From Nocardioides piscis (GTDB lineage Bacteria; Actinomycetota; Actinomycetes; Propionibacteriales; Nocardioidaceae), in assembly GCF_011300215.1 (NCBI RefSeq), contig NZ_CP049866.1, positions 620,001 through 684,000 on the forward strand: a DNA stretch of 64,000 bases, written 5' to 3'. The notes beneath the pieces were generated by a model. That model was not told the origin of the DNA, did no database searches, and saw only the letters and a list, made by a program, of their open reading frames with translations. The position numbers and the translations under genes are program-made. Shown piece by piece: positions 33,712 to 43,125 of the stretch. The number at the start of each line of letters is the position of its first letter. The first letter of the stretch is position 1.

Positions 33712-34511
33712 GGACGGCCGTCGTCACCGTCGCCCACGGGCGGCACGACCACCTGGCCTGCCAGCGCGAGTCCCTGGCTGCCGCCACCGTGCCACCGGAC
33801 CACCACGTGGTGGTCGCCATCGACGACCCCGTGCTCGCCGGCAGCGGTCGGTGCAGCGCGAGCCTGCCGGCCACGCCGCTCGGCCTGCCGCTGGCCGCGG
33901 CGCGCAACCTCGGCGCACGGATCGCGCTCGGCCTGGGCGCAGGAGTCCTGGTCTTCCTCGACGTCGACTGCCTCGCCGGCCCCGGCCTGGTCGAGGCCTA
34001 TGCCGACGCGGTGGAGTCCGACCCGTCGACGGTGTGGTCGGGCCCGGTCACCTACCTCGACCCCCCGCCGGGGACCGGCTACGACCTGGCCGCCCTGCCC
34101 GGTCTGGACTCACCCCACCCCGCGAGGCCGGCCCCAGCCCCGGGCGAACGGCTGCACGACGCCGATCCCGACCTGTTCTGGTCGCTGTCCTTCGCCTGCT
34201 CCGCAGCGGCCTGGCGCCGCTCCGGCGGCTTCTGCGAGGACTACGTCGGCTATGGCGGCGAGGACACCGACTTCGGACGCGTGCTCGTCGAGGACGGGCT
34301 CGAGCTCGGCTGGCTCGGTGCTGCCCGCGCCTACCACCAGTTCCACCCCGTCTCCCGGCCCCCGGTCGAGCACGTCGACGACATCGTGCGCAACGCCGCG
34401 ATCTTCCGCCGCCGGTGGGGACACACCCCCATGCTGGGCTGGCTGCGCGAGTTCGAGCGGCTCGGCCTCGTCAAGGTGGACGAGGACGGGCGGTGGCACA
34501 CCCTGGGGTGA
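33708..34511 (+). CDS. Glycosyltransferase, GT-A fold (family 2/galactosyltransferase-like)
   Basis: A 267-residue GT-A enzyme. The nucleotide-sugar/metal motif is D-x-D in VFLDVDC. The acceptor-side ED motif lies in FCEDYVGYGGEDTDFGRVL, the pattern of the galactosyltransferase C-terminal (GT7-like) domain found in polypeptide and chondroitin-type synthases. A histidine (AYHQFHP) follows at the position that often binds metal. It is the last of four coupled transferases and stops 24 bases before the convergent katE stop. Confidence 0.87.
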   Translation: MRTAVVTVAHGRHDHLACQRESLAAATVPPDHHVVVAIDDPVLAGSGRCSASLPATPLGLPLAAARNLGARIALGLGAGVLVFLDVDCLAGPGLVEAYADAVESDPSTVWSGPVTYLDPPPGTGYDLAALPGLDSPHPARPAPAPGERLHDADPDLFWSLSFACSAAAWRRSGGFCEDYVGYGGEDTDFGRVLVEDGLELGWLGAARAYHQFHPVSRPPVEHVDDIVRNAAIFRRRWGHTPMLGWLREFERLGLVKVDEDGRWHTLG

Positions 34512-34535
34512 GCCACCCCCGCGAACCTCCCCGGT

Positions 34536-36796
34536 TCACAGCGTGGGTGCGAACCTCTCCCAGGCGCGGTGCGACGCCATCAGGTCGAGCAGCTCGGGCA
34601 CCAGGGTCGAGGCGTCGTCGGCGACCGCCACCCCCGGTCCGGCCACCCCGAGGCCGTCGAGGACGGACTGCCCGTCACCGAGCGCACTGACGGCCTTGCA
34701 CTGGCGGAAGCACTCCTCGACCATCAGCACGACCCGCGGGTCGCTCCCTGCTGGGGAGCGCTCGGCGGCCTTGCCGTCGCGCTGGGGGATCGCGTCGGCC
34801 GCCGGCGGTGCTGCACCCGCGACGAGCAGGGCGTCGAACTCGACCGACCGCGCGGTGGCATAGGTCCGCTGCGCGACCAGCCCGGCGCCGAGGTCTCCCC
34901 CGTGCGGCGCCACGAGCAGCGGCAGCACGCCGGCAGCCAGCAGCGCGCTGCGCGCCTCGGCGACCGCGCCGAGGTCGCTGTCCGCGTCGACCACGATGCC
35001 GACGAGGCGACCGTCGACCGGCCAGGTCTCACCGAGCTGCGACAACGCCGGGCTGGGGTCGGGCTCGTCATAGGTGACCGTCGCCTCGGGCGCGGGCAGG
35101 CCCAGGGCGGCCGCGACCTGCGCGCACAGCTCGGCGTCGATGTTGGCGAGCGCGAAGAGCTGCCGCTCCTTGATCGCCTGCTCGTAGCACTTCGCCAGCT
35201 CGAAGGAGTAGGCGTTGACGATGTGCTCCTGCTCGACCGGCGTCATGCTCGTCCAGAACAGTCGCGCCTGGCTGAAGTGGTCGTCGAACGACGCCGGGCT
35301 CGCGCGCACCTTCGTCGTGGCGGGGATGGCGACCGGGACGTCGACGAACCCGCCATCGGCCGTGAAGGGACAGCCGCCGTCGAGCGAGCTCGGCTCGTAC
35401 GGCGCCACGCCACCGTGCACCGCCTGCTGGTGGGCTCCGTCGCGCAGCATGTCGTTGACCGGGGCGTGCGGCCGGTTGACCGGGATCTGGTTGAAGTTGG
35501 GGCCGCCTAGCCGACTCAGCTGCGTGTCGAGGTAGGAGAAGTTGCGCGCCTGCAGCAGCGGGTCGTCGGAGGCGTCGATGCCGGGCACCAGGTGGCCGGT
35601 GTGGAAGGCGACCTGCTCGGTCTCGGCGAAGAAGTTGGTCGGGTTGCCGTTGAGCGTCATCGTGCCGATCAGCTGGACCGGTGCGAGCTCCTCGGGGACG
35701 AGCTTCGTCGGGTCGAGCAGGTCGATGCCCTCGAAGAACTGCTCGGGCGTGTCCGGGAAGACCTGGATCCCCAGGTCCCAGGCCGGGAAGGCACCCGACT
35801 CGATGGCGTCGTAGAGGTCGCGGCGGTGGAAGTCGGGGTCGACCCCGCCCGCGAGCTGCGCCTCCTCCCAGGTCAGCGAGTGGACGCCGAGGCGGGGCTT
35901 CCAGTGCAGCTTGCACAGCGTCGTGCCACCGTCGGCGGCGACGAGGCGGAAGGTGTGCACCCCGAAGCCCTCCATCGTCCGGTAGGACCGGGGGATCCCG
36001 CGGTCCGACATGTTCCACAGGGTGTGGTGCTGGGCCTCGGTGTGGAGCGAGACGAAGTCCCAGAAGGTGTCGTGGGCGCTCTGCGCCTGCGGGATCTCCC
36101 GGTCGGGGTGCGGCTTGGCCGCGTGCACGATGTCGGGGAACTTGATGCCGTCCTGGATGAAGAAGACGGGCATGTTGTTGCCGACGAGGTCGAAGTTGCC
36201 CTCGGAGGTGTAGAACTTCGTCGCGAACCCGCGGGTGTCGCGCACCGTGTCGGCCGAGCCGCGCGAGCCCAGCACGGTGGAGAACCGGACGAAGACCGGG
36301 GTCTCGGCGTCCTTGGCCAGGAACGCTGCTCGGGTGACGTCGGCGGCCGCACCGTTGGACACGAAGACGCCGTGCGCACCAGCGCCGCGGGCGTGGACCA
36401 CGCGCTCCGGGATGCGTTCGTGGTCGAAGTGCATGAGCTTCTCGCGCAGGTGGTGGTCCTGCAGCAGGGTGGGTCCGCGTGGGCCTGCCTTGAGCGAGTG
36501 GTCGGTGTCGCGCAGCGGGACGCCGGTGGCAGTGGTGAGGAAGGCGCCCTGCTGGGCCGCGGCGGACGCCGGGTCGGCCGAGGGGGCGCCGGTCGGCGAG
36601 TGCGGGTCGGGCGTGGCCTGGTCAGGCTTGGGCGGCGGGGTCTCCCGCGGCTCGGTCGGCTCTGCCAACGACGGCGGCTCGCTGCCGGGCGCGCCGGGCA
36701 CCTGGTCCCGAGCAGGGCGGCAGCCTTGTCGGCGACGGCACCGGCAGCCTTGCCGGCCTTCTTCTTCGCGGCCTTGACGGGCTTCTTCGGGTCCAT
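34536..36796 (-). CDS. katE: Large-subunit (clade 2) catalase with C-terminal DJ-1-like domain, frameshifted near its N-terminus
   Basis: Joined length is about 753 residues, the HPII-type size. The catalase core has the distal histidine (VVHARGAGAHGVF), the distal asparagine (GNNMPVFFIQDGIKFPD) and the proximal heme tyrosine (NFSYLDTQLSRLGGPNFNQIP). The last 150 residues (RLVGIVVDADSD ... FDALLVAG) are the flavodoxin/DJ-1-like domain. The start is ATG 36796, giving an unusual Lys/Ala-rich leader (MDPKKPVKAAKKKAGKAAG). After ALLG the frame breaks in the C3 run at 36707-36709; one extra base gives ALLGDQVPGAP and joins the core. It converts H2O2 to water and oxygen. The SigB/F-type sigma gene lies directly upstream on the same strand. 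Confidence 0.88.
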
Positions 36797-36864
36797 GCCG
36801 GGCTCCTACGGGTGGGGTGCGGAAGGCACCCGGTTCCCACGTTCGGAGAGTGACATGCGCCATA

Positions 36865-36898
36865 CCTGCCGGACCGTCTGCGCGAGACGGCCGGCAGG
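36865..36898 (-). terminator. Terminator of the SigB/F-type sigma gene
   Basis: CCTGCCGGACCGTCT (36865-36879) pairs with AGACGGCCGGCAGG (36885-36898) with a single bulged A and a 5-base loop. It begins 11 bases after the sigma-factor stop on the minus strand, and katE starts about 70 bases further on. Confidence 0.78.
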
Positions 36899-36909
36899 CC
36901 CCATCGACG

Positions 36910-37743
36910 TCAGGCGGCGGGTTGCGGCTCGACGCCGGCGCCGGGCGCCGCCGTCAGGTAGTGGTGCAGGTCGGCCAGGATGCGGTCGAGGATCCTCGAC
37001 ACCTGCGTCTGCGTGACGCCGATCGCCAACCCGATCTCTCGCTGGCCCATGTCCTCGAAGAAGCGCAGGTGGACGACCTGACGGTCGCGCTCGGAGAGCT
37101 TGCGGATGACGGGAGCCAGGGCCATCCGCGCCTCGCTGGCGCTCAGCTCGTGCCCCTCGGCCGGGAGCAGGTCACCCAGGCTGGTGCCGTCGCCCTCGAC
37201 GGAGACGGGCTGGTCGAGCGAGGTGGGGCGGAAGCAGCCGTTGGCCGACGACGCCTCGGCGTATTCCTCGTAGGACATGTCGAGCTCGGTGCGGACCTCT
37301 TCGGCGCTCGGCACGTGGCCCAGGCTCTGGGTCAGCTCGGCCTCGACCTTGGCGATGCGCCAGCGCGCCTCCTGGATCCGGCGGGTGGGTCGCACGACCC
37401 AGCCAGCGTCGCGGAAGTGGCGCTGCAGCTCACCGCGGATCGTCGGCACGGCGAAGGACAGGAAGTCCTTGCCCATGGCGGGCTCGAAGCGCTCGGCCGC
37501 CTTGACCAGGCCGATCGAGGCGACCTGGACGAGGTCGTCGGCGTCGACGCCCCGGTTGGAGAACCGCTGGGCCAGCGCCTTGGCGACGCGCATGTTGAGG
37601 ACCACGACCTCGTTGAGGAGATCCTGGCGGCGAGCCGCGTCGCGCTCGGAGACGATGGACTCGAAGAGCTCCGCCGTGCGCTGCGACCGCTCGGGCCGGG
37701 TGAGGATGGCGGGCTGGAAAGATTCGGAGACGGAGGCAGTCAT
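36910..37743 (-). CDS. SigB/SigF-type (group 3) RNA polymerase sigma factor
   Basis: A 277-residue alternative sigma factor with regions 2, 3 and 4. Region 2 is NMRVAKALAQRFSNRGVDADDLVQVASIGLVKAAERFEP and DFLSFAVPTIRGELQRHFRD. The region 3 linker is RRIQEARWRIAKVEAELTQSLG, and region 4 is LSERDRQVVHLRFFEDMGQREIGLAIGVTQTQVSRIL. The order and spacing match the stress/sporulation SigB-F-G family of actinobacteria. No RsbW-type anti-sigma gene is adjacent, so control must come from elsewhere; the BldG-like STAS gene in this window is a candidate component. Confidence 0.92.
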   Translation of the reverse strand: MTASVSESFQPAILTRPERSQRTAELFESIVSERDAARRQDLLNEVVVLNMRVAKALAQRFSNRGVDADDLVQVASIGLVKAAERFEPAMGKDFLSFAVPTIRGELQRHFRDAGWVVRPTRRIQEARWRIAKVEAELTQSLGHVPSAEEVRTELDMSYEEYAEASSANGCFRPTSLDQPVSVEGDGTSLGDLLPAEGHELSASEARMALAPVIRKLSERDRQVVHLRFFEDMGQREIGLAIGVTQTQVSRILDRILADLHHYLTAAPGAGVEPQPAA

Positions 37744-37889
37744 GGTGACTTCACTCTCGGGAAAACATTCACTCGCTTGCCCGGTGCTGGAGCAAGACTG
37801 GAGCTGGAGTGCGACTGCCTTGGAGGCGTCTGAGCCGGTTCACAACTGGTTTACAACGTAGCCGTCTAGACCACCCGTTGGATAGTCCT

Positions 37890-37929
37890 CTCACCCCAAG
37901 GGGTGAGGGTTCACAGGTAAAGCCTGTGA
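37890..37929 (-). terminator. Double hairpin after the alpha/beta hydrolase
   Basis: Two adjacent hairpins: CTCACCCC-AA-GGGGTGAG (37890-37907) and TCACAGG-TAAAG-CCTGTGA (37911-37929). The second abuts the hydrolase stop at 37930 on the minus strand. They separate that operon from the sigma-factor promoter region. Confidence 0.7.
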
Positions 37930-38763
37930 CTACGTGAGCTGAGACCGCACGAACCGAGCAGTCTCCTCGGCCACCTCACGCGGGTGCGTCGACGGCGCCC
38001 AGTGCCCGACGGGGAGCTCCGTGCGCTCCAGCTGCTCGGTCCACCGCTCGCTCTCGGTCAGCGAGGCCGGCCGGATCGCAGGGTCCCTGGTCAGCACCAG
38101 CTGGAGCACCGGCACGCGGGTGCGACGCTGCCGCGGACGGTGCCCGCCCAGGACGTTGGCCCGGTAGTAGCGCAGCCCACTGACCATGTCCCGCGACCGG
38201 CGACCGCCCAGGGCGGCCATGACCGGCGGCGCCAGCGGGGAGACGAAGAACGGCACGTATGCCGACGAGATCCCCTGCGCCACGACATGGGTGATGCTGC
38301 GGGGCGTCGGCCGCAGCACGCTGCGCCGCAGCCACGACGCGACGTGGTCGAGGTTGGGCCCGCTGATGGAGGTGAACGAGGCGATCCGTTCCTCAGCGCC
38401 CGGTCGGCACACCGCCTCCCACGACTGCACGGAGCCCCAGTCGTGGCCGAGGACGTGGACGGGGGCATCCGGGCTGACCTCGTCGAGCACCGCGAACAGG
38501 TCGTCGGCGAGGTCGATGAGCGCGAACGCGGCGTCGGGCATGTCGGTCGGCGACTCCCCCTGGCCACGGGTGTCGTACGAGACCACCCGGAAGTCGTCGG
38601 CCAGCACCTCGGCGACGCCGCGCCACAGCTCGTGGGTGTCGGGCCAGCCGTGGACCATCACGATCGTGGGGCCATCGGGGTTGCCGCCCTCGAACACGGC
38701 CAGGTCGACGCCCGGTCGCGAGACGGTGCGTCGGGTGAGGAGCTGGTCGGTGGTCGAGGTCAT
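37930..38763 (-). CDS. Alpha/beta hydrolase, epoxide-hydrolase/haloalkane-dehalogenase-like
   Basis: A 277-residue soluble hydrolase. The oxyanion motif is VMVHGWPDTHELWRG, and the strand SYDTRGQGESPTD precedes the elbow VLGHDWGSVQSWE. In this elbow aspartate replaces serine as nucleophile (G-x-D-x-G/S), as in epoxide hydrolases and dehalogenases. The acid and histidine lie in LVLTRDPAIRP and LPVGHWAPSTHP. The two lid tyrosines that define epoxide hydrolases are not certain. It is the last gene of a run with the FAD oxidoreductase (28-base gap), SDR and SRPBCC genes. Confidence 0.85.
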   Translation of the reverse strand: MTSTTDQLLTRRTVSRPGVDLAVFEGGNPDGPTIVMVHGWPDTHELWRGVAEVLADDFRVVSYDTRGQGESPTDMPDAAFALIDLADDLFAVLDEVSPDAPVHVLGHDWGSVQSWEAVCRPGAEERIASFTSISGPNLDHVASWLRRSVLRPTPRSITHVVAQGISSAYVPFFVSPLAPPVMAALGGRRSRDMVSGLRYYRANVLGGHRPRQRRTRVPVLQLVLTRDPAIRPASLTESERWTEQLERTELPVGHWAPSTHPREVAEETARFVRSQLT

Positions 38764-38791
38764 GTGTGCGGTGTACCCATCGACGCAGGGT

Positions 38792-40381
38792 TCAGCGGCG
38801 ACCGGGCAGCAGCCCGCGGACCCGGTCGTGCGCCAGGGCGGCGCGCGCGGCGTTGTCACCGCAGGCGCCGTGGACCCCGCCACCGGGGTGGGCCGAGGCC
38901 GAGCCGAGGTAGAGGCCCCGGACGGGCGTCTCGGCCCGGCCCAGGCCGGGGACCGGCCGGAAGACGAGCTGCTGGTGGAGCTGGGCGGTGCCGCCGTTGA
39001 GGGCGCCGCCGACGAGGTTGGCGTTGCGCGCCTCCATCTCCCGCGGCCCCAGGACCCGGCGGGCGACCACGCGGTCGGCGAAGCCGGGGGCCAGCCGTTC
39101 GAGTCGCGCCTGCATGCGGTCGGCAAACCGCTCGCAGTCGTCGTGGTCCCACACGCCGCGGATGCCGCCGTCTCCGGCGTCGCCGCTGCGGGTGCGTTGG
39201 GGCACGTGGGTGTAGGCCCAGAACGACTCGGTGCCGGCCAGCGAGCGGGTGGGGTCGGAGGCCGTCATCTGCCCGGTCAGCATGAAGGGCGAGGCAGGGA
39301 TCGCGCCCGCGTGCACCTGCGACATCGCCCTGGTCATGTCGTCGACGGAGTCGGCGACGTGGACCGTGCCGCACGCGAGGTCGGGCGCCCCGGTCCACGG
39401 GATCGGGCCGTCGAGGGCCCAGTCGACCTTGACGGTGCCCGGGTCGAGCTGGAACCTGCGCAGGGAGGCGAGGAACCGGTCGGGCAGGTCGCCGGCGTCG
39501 AGTAGCCGGAGGTAGAGGGCGGGGGCCAGCACGTCGGCGACCACGGCGCGGCGAGCAGCGTGGCGCTCGCCGTCGGCGGTCCGCACGGCCACGGCCCGCT
39601 TGTCGGCGACCTCGACGTGCACGACCTCGGCGTCGGTGCGGATCTCGCCGCCGCCGGCCCGGAAGCGCCGGGCCAGGGCCTGGGTGAGCTCGCCGGCGCC
39701 ACCCTCGGGGACGGGGAAGCCGACGGTCTGGCCCAGCATCGCCAGCAGGAGGCCCATCAGCCCCGACCCGGGCGCATCTAGCGGGATGTCGGCGTGTGCG
39801 GCGTTGCCGGCCACGAGCAACCGCGCCGCCTCTCCGCCGAAGCGGTCGCGGACCATCTCGCCCGCCGGCGTGAGCAGCGTCTTGACGAAGTCCAGGCCGC
39901 CGACGTGACGAAGGGCGGCCAGCATCCCGACGCCGTGCCGCACCGGCGGGAAGGGCTTGAGCAGGGCGCCGACCAGGTGCGGGCCGACCCGGTCCCACTG
40001 CGCGCAGAGGTCGAGCCAGGCCTGCCCGTCGCCCGGGCACAGGGCCTCGAGCCCGCTCGCCGTCGCCTCCCGGTCGCGGTGCAGCACGGCCCAGGAGCCG
40101 TCGGGGAGCGGGTGGCCGAGGACGGCGGGTGCATGTCGCCATACGAGACCATGGTCCTCGAGCCCGAAGGAGGCGATCGTCGGCGAGGTCGCGGCCAGCG
40201 GATAGAAGGCGCTGAAGGTGTCGTGGACGAAGTCGGGGTGGACGTCGCGGTCGCTGCGCACGGCCCCACCCACGTCCGGCTGCGCCTCGAGCACGAGCAC
40301 CGACCAGCCGGCGTCGAGCAGCCGGTTGGCGGCGACGAGCCCGTTGGGGCCGGCCCCGACCACCACCGCGTCCCAGCTCAT
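38792..40381 (-). CDS. FAD-dependent phytoene-desaturase-like oxidoreductase
   Basis: A 529-residue flavoprotein. The dinucleotide-binding fold VVVGAGPNGLVAANRLLDAGWSVLVLEAQ is at the very N-terminus. FPVPEGGAGELTQALARRF and a C-terminal YLGSASAHPGGGVHGACGDNAARAAL block are typical of the CrtI/carotenoid-oxidoreductase-like family. No other carotenoid gene is present, so a carotenoid substrate is not implied; many such proteins in actinobacteria are uncharacterised. The start overlaps the SDR stop (ATGA). Confidence 0.9.
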   Translation of the reverse strand: MSWDAVVVGAGPNGLVAANRLLDAGWSVLVLEAQPDVGGAVRSDRDVHPDFVHDTFSAFYPLAATSPTIASFGLEDHGLVWRHAPAVLGHPLPDGSWAVLHRDREATASGLEALCPGDGQAWLDLCAQWDRVGPHLVGALLKPFPPVRHGVGMLAALRHVGGLDFVKTLLTPAGEMVRDRFGGEAARLLVAGNAAHADIPLDAPGSGLMGLLLAMLGQTVGFPVPEGGAGELTQALARRFRAGGGEIRTDAEVVHVEVADKRAVAVRTADGERHAARRAVVADVLAPALYLRLLDAGDLPDRFLASLRRFQLDPGTVKVDWALDGPIPWTGAPDLACGTVHVADSVDDMTRAMSQVHAGAIPASPFMLTGQMTASDPTRSLAGTESFWAYTHVPQRTRSGDAGDGGIRGVWDHDDCERFADRMQARLERLAPGFADRVVARRVLGPREMEARNANLVGGALNGGTAQLHQQLVFRPVPGLGRAETPVRGLYLGSASAHPGGGVHGACGDNAARAALAHDRVRGLLPGRR

Positions 40382-41322
40382 CGGCCTGCTGCTCCTCCGC
40401 GACCGAGCGCCGCGACGTTGCGCAGGATGGCCAGCGCGGCGTTGGGGTGGTGTCCGTGGACCTCGTTGAGCTCCTCGCGCGGCTCCAGGACGTTGCCCGG
40501 ACCCTGGTCGACGGTCGCGAGCTGGTCTTGCGCGATCAGCCGGAACATCGGGCCGACCAACCGGTCATAGGCCCAGGGCAGCGTGCTGAACCCGAAGCGG
40601 ATGACGTCGTTGGCCAGGCCGAGCTGGCCGCTCCGCGACGACTGGTCGGCGACGGCGAGCACCCGCGCAGCCGCCCGCTCGGGCGACGAGACCGGGAACG
40701 GCGGACGACCGTTGGCGTCGTTGTAGTTCGCGGCCTGGCGATAGATGGGGGTGTCGACGCCACCGGGCGCGACGTAGCCGAAGCTGATCCCGGGCCGGTC
40801 GCGGTTGTCGACGCGCAGCTGGCGCACCAGACCGCGCACCCCCCACTTGCTCAGGACGTATGCCGCCATGTCGGGCGTCGCGACGTGACCCAGCACCGAG
40901 CCGACGAAGACCAGGCTCCCGCTGTCCTGGTCCCGCAGCACCGGCAGGACGTGGCGGGTGAGGTTGACCGCCCCACCGAGGTTGGTCGCCAGCACCTGGT
41001 CGAACACCTCCACGGGGACGGCCTCGAGACGCCCGTAGGCGACCACGCCTGCACAGGACACGACCTCGTCGAGCCGACCGTGCTCCGCGACGGCTGCCGC
41101 CACCGCCGCGCGCACGCTGTCGTCGTCCGACACGTCACAGGGCACGACCATCGTGGAGGCCGCGCCCAGCTCGTCGCACTCGGCTGCCGCCCGCGCGAGC
41201 GCCTCGGGCCCTCGTGCCAGCAGCACCAGGTGGTCACCGCGCTCCGCGGCCTGATGGGCAGTGGCCTCGCCGATCCCGCTGGAGGCACCGGTGATCAGGA
41301 CGACGCGCGGTGAGTGACTCAT
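40378..41322 (-). CDS. Short-chain dehydrogenase/reductase
   Basis: A 314-residue SDR. The cofactor loop is LITGASSGIGEATA (T-G-x3-G-x-G), followed by SCAGVVAYGRLE (N/C-A-G), catalytic S-Y-K as SLVFVGSVLGHV and AYVLSKWGV, and the PGGVDTP exit motif. A C-terminal extension of about 60 residues goes beyond the usual 250. Its ATG overlaps the SRPBCC stop, and its stop overlaps the FAD oxidoreductase start, so all three are translationally coupled. Confidence 0.93.
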   Translation of the reverse strand: MSHSPRVVLITGASSGIGEATAHQAAERGDHLVLLARGPEALARAAAECDELGAASTMVVPCDVSDDDSVRAAVAAAVAEHGRLDEVVSCAGVVAYGRLEAVPVEVFDQVLATNLGGAVNLTRHVLPVLRDQDSGSLVFVGSVLGHVATPDMAAYVLSKWGVRGLVRQLRVDNRDRPGISFGYVAPGGVDTPIYRQAANYNDANGRPPFPVSSPERAAARVLAVADQSSRSGQLGLANDVIRFGFSTLPWAYDRLVGPMFRLIAQDQLATVDQGPGNVLEPREELNEVHGHHPNAALAILRNVAALGRGGAAGR

Positions 41323-41753
41323 CCGCGGCGTTCGGCGATGTAGGCCAGGCGACGCAGTGCCTCGCTGTTGCGCCACTTCAGGCTCAACCCCCGCACGGGC
41401 GGCGGGATGAGCGCTCCCGGTCCGGCGACCGGCTCCTCCCGCATGCGCACCAAGGTCCCTGCGCCTTGGGGCTCGAGGATGAGCTCGACGGTGGCCTCGC
41501 CGATCGGCCAGCCGCGGGCGCGCAGCTTGAGGCGCTTGCCCGCCTCCACCTCGAGGACCTCGGTGTTGTCGTCGATGAGCCCCGGCCAGACACCGACAGA
41601 GTGGTGCAGCTTGCTGCCGACCGCGGGCCAGTCGTCCTCCACCTCACGCATCCGCGAGGCGCCGACCACCCACACCGGATAGAGCCATCCGTCACACAGC
41701 ACGTCCCACACCTTCTCGGGGGTGGCGTGCAGGAGTCGCGTTTGCTCGGCCAT
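41319..41753 (-). CDS. SRPBCC (START/polyketide-cyclase-like) family protein
   Basis: A 144-residue single-domain helix-grip protein. The start MAEQTRLLHATPEKVWDVLCDGWLYPVWVVG is characteristic, and the later PLGEATVELILEP-like strand region and long C-terminal helix complete the fold. Such proteins bind hydrophobic ligands or catalyse cyclisations. ATG 41753 follows GAGGATCTGCG. It is the first gene of the SRPBCC-SDR-FAD oxidoreductase-hydrolase run and divergent from the desaturase, 134 bases away. Confidence 0.85.
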   Translation of the reverse strand: MAEQTRLLHATPEKVWDVLCDGWLYPVWVVGASRMREVEDDWPAVGSKLHHSVGVWPGLIDDNTEVLEVEAGKRLKLRARGWPIGEATVELILEPQGAGTLVRMREEPVAGPGALIPPPVRGLSLKWRNSEALRRLAYIAERRG

Positions 41754-41887
41754 CGCAGATCCTCTCGTTGCGCAGACCTCCACGCTAGCCACGTGGTCGG
41801 CCCACACCACCACCCGAAGGGACATTCCGGGCCGACGGCATGTGGACCCCCGCGCATGCGGGACGCGACATCGGGTATCAAACGGTC

Positions 41888-43125
41888 ATGGTCACCACGG
41901 TGGTTGAGCCCCCCACGCACACCGATCCCCACCGGTCCGGCAGCGACCTCAGCGACGCGGAGGTCGAAGCCCTGGGCCGCAGCCTGGACACCCTGCGACA
42001 GCAGGTGGTCGAGAGCCGAGGCGCCGACGACGCGGCCTACATCCGCCGCGTCATCGCCGTCCAGCGATCACTCGAGGTGGCCGGCCGCCTGGTGCTGCTG
42101 GGGAGCCGCAGCCGCAAGGCCTGGTGGATCGGCACGAGCGCGCTCGCGCTGTCCAAGATCCTCGACAACATGGAGATCGGGCACAACGTGCTCCACGGCC
42201 AGTGGGACTGGATGCGCGACCCCAAGATCCACTCCTCGACCTGGGACTGGGACCACGCGTCCGTGCCGGACCAGTGGCAGCGCGCCCACAACGACCGCCA
42301 CCACGTGAACACCAACGTGCTCGGCAAGGACAACGACCTCGGCTACGGCATCATGCGCGTCGACGAGGCACAGGACTGGCAGCCGCGCTTCCTCCTCCAG
42401 CCTCTGGTCAACTTGGTCAACGCCTGCATCTTCGAGTGGGGCATCGCGATGTATGACCTCGACCTCGGCGCCGAGCTGCGCCAGGGCGAGGGCCTCTCCC
42501 CCGGGTCCGGTCCGACCTGAGGCTGATGCTGCGCCGGGTCGCTCGCCTTGCGGGGCGCGACTACGTCGTCCACCCACTGCTCTCGCTGCCGACCGGTTCT
42601 GCCCGGACGACACTGACCGCCAACCTCACGGCCAACCTCGTCCGCAACGTGTGGAGCCACTCGGTGATCATGTGCGGTCACTTCCCCGAGGGCGTGTCGA
42701 CCTTCGAGGTGTCCGAGATCGAGCCCTCGGAGTCACGCGGCCAGTGGTATGTCCGCCAGATGCTCGGCTCGGCCAACATCTCCGGCCCCGGGTGGCTGCA
42801 CGTGCTGTGCGGCAACCTGTCCCACCAGATCGAGCACCACCTGTTCCCCGACCTGCCGAGCAACCGCTATGCCGAGCTGTCCTCGCCGGTGCGCGCGCTC
42901 TTCGCCGCCTACGGCCTGCGCTACCACTCCGCCCCCCTGCCGGTGCAGGTCGCGAGCGCCTGGCACAAGGTGTTCCGGCTCTCGCTGCCCAACGGGTCCT
43001 GGGACCGCGTCGGTCGAGCGAGGGCCGCCGCTCAGTCCGTGTCGGGACCGCAGGTGCCGTGGAAGAGGGTCAGGACGGCACGCGCCATCCTCTCCTCGCT
43101 GATCCCGGCACGCTCGGCCGCCTGA
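41888..43125 (+). CDS. Membrane fatty-acid (acyl-CoA) desaturase, frameshifted in this sequence
   Basis: Joined length is about 412 residues, similar to mycobacterial DesA3-type acyl-CoA desaturases. The three histidine boxes are GHNVLHG, HNDRHHVNTN and, in the second frame, HQIEHHLFPDLP. The first frame (from ATG 41888) stops at TGA 42518-42520. Adding one C in the C5 run at 42498-42502 gives GLSPRVRSDLRLMLRRVARLAG and restores the reading frame. The last 94 bases overlap the end of the convergent GAF-ANTAR gene, and the final 35 or so residues look non-conserved, so the true end may be nearer 43030. The enzyme inserts a cis double bond using di-iron and oxygen. Confidence 0.82.
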
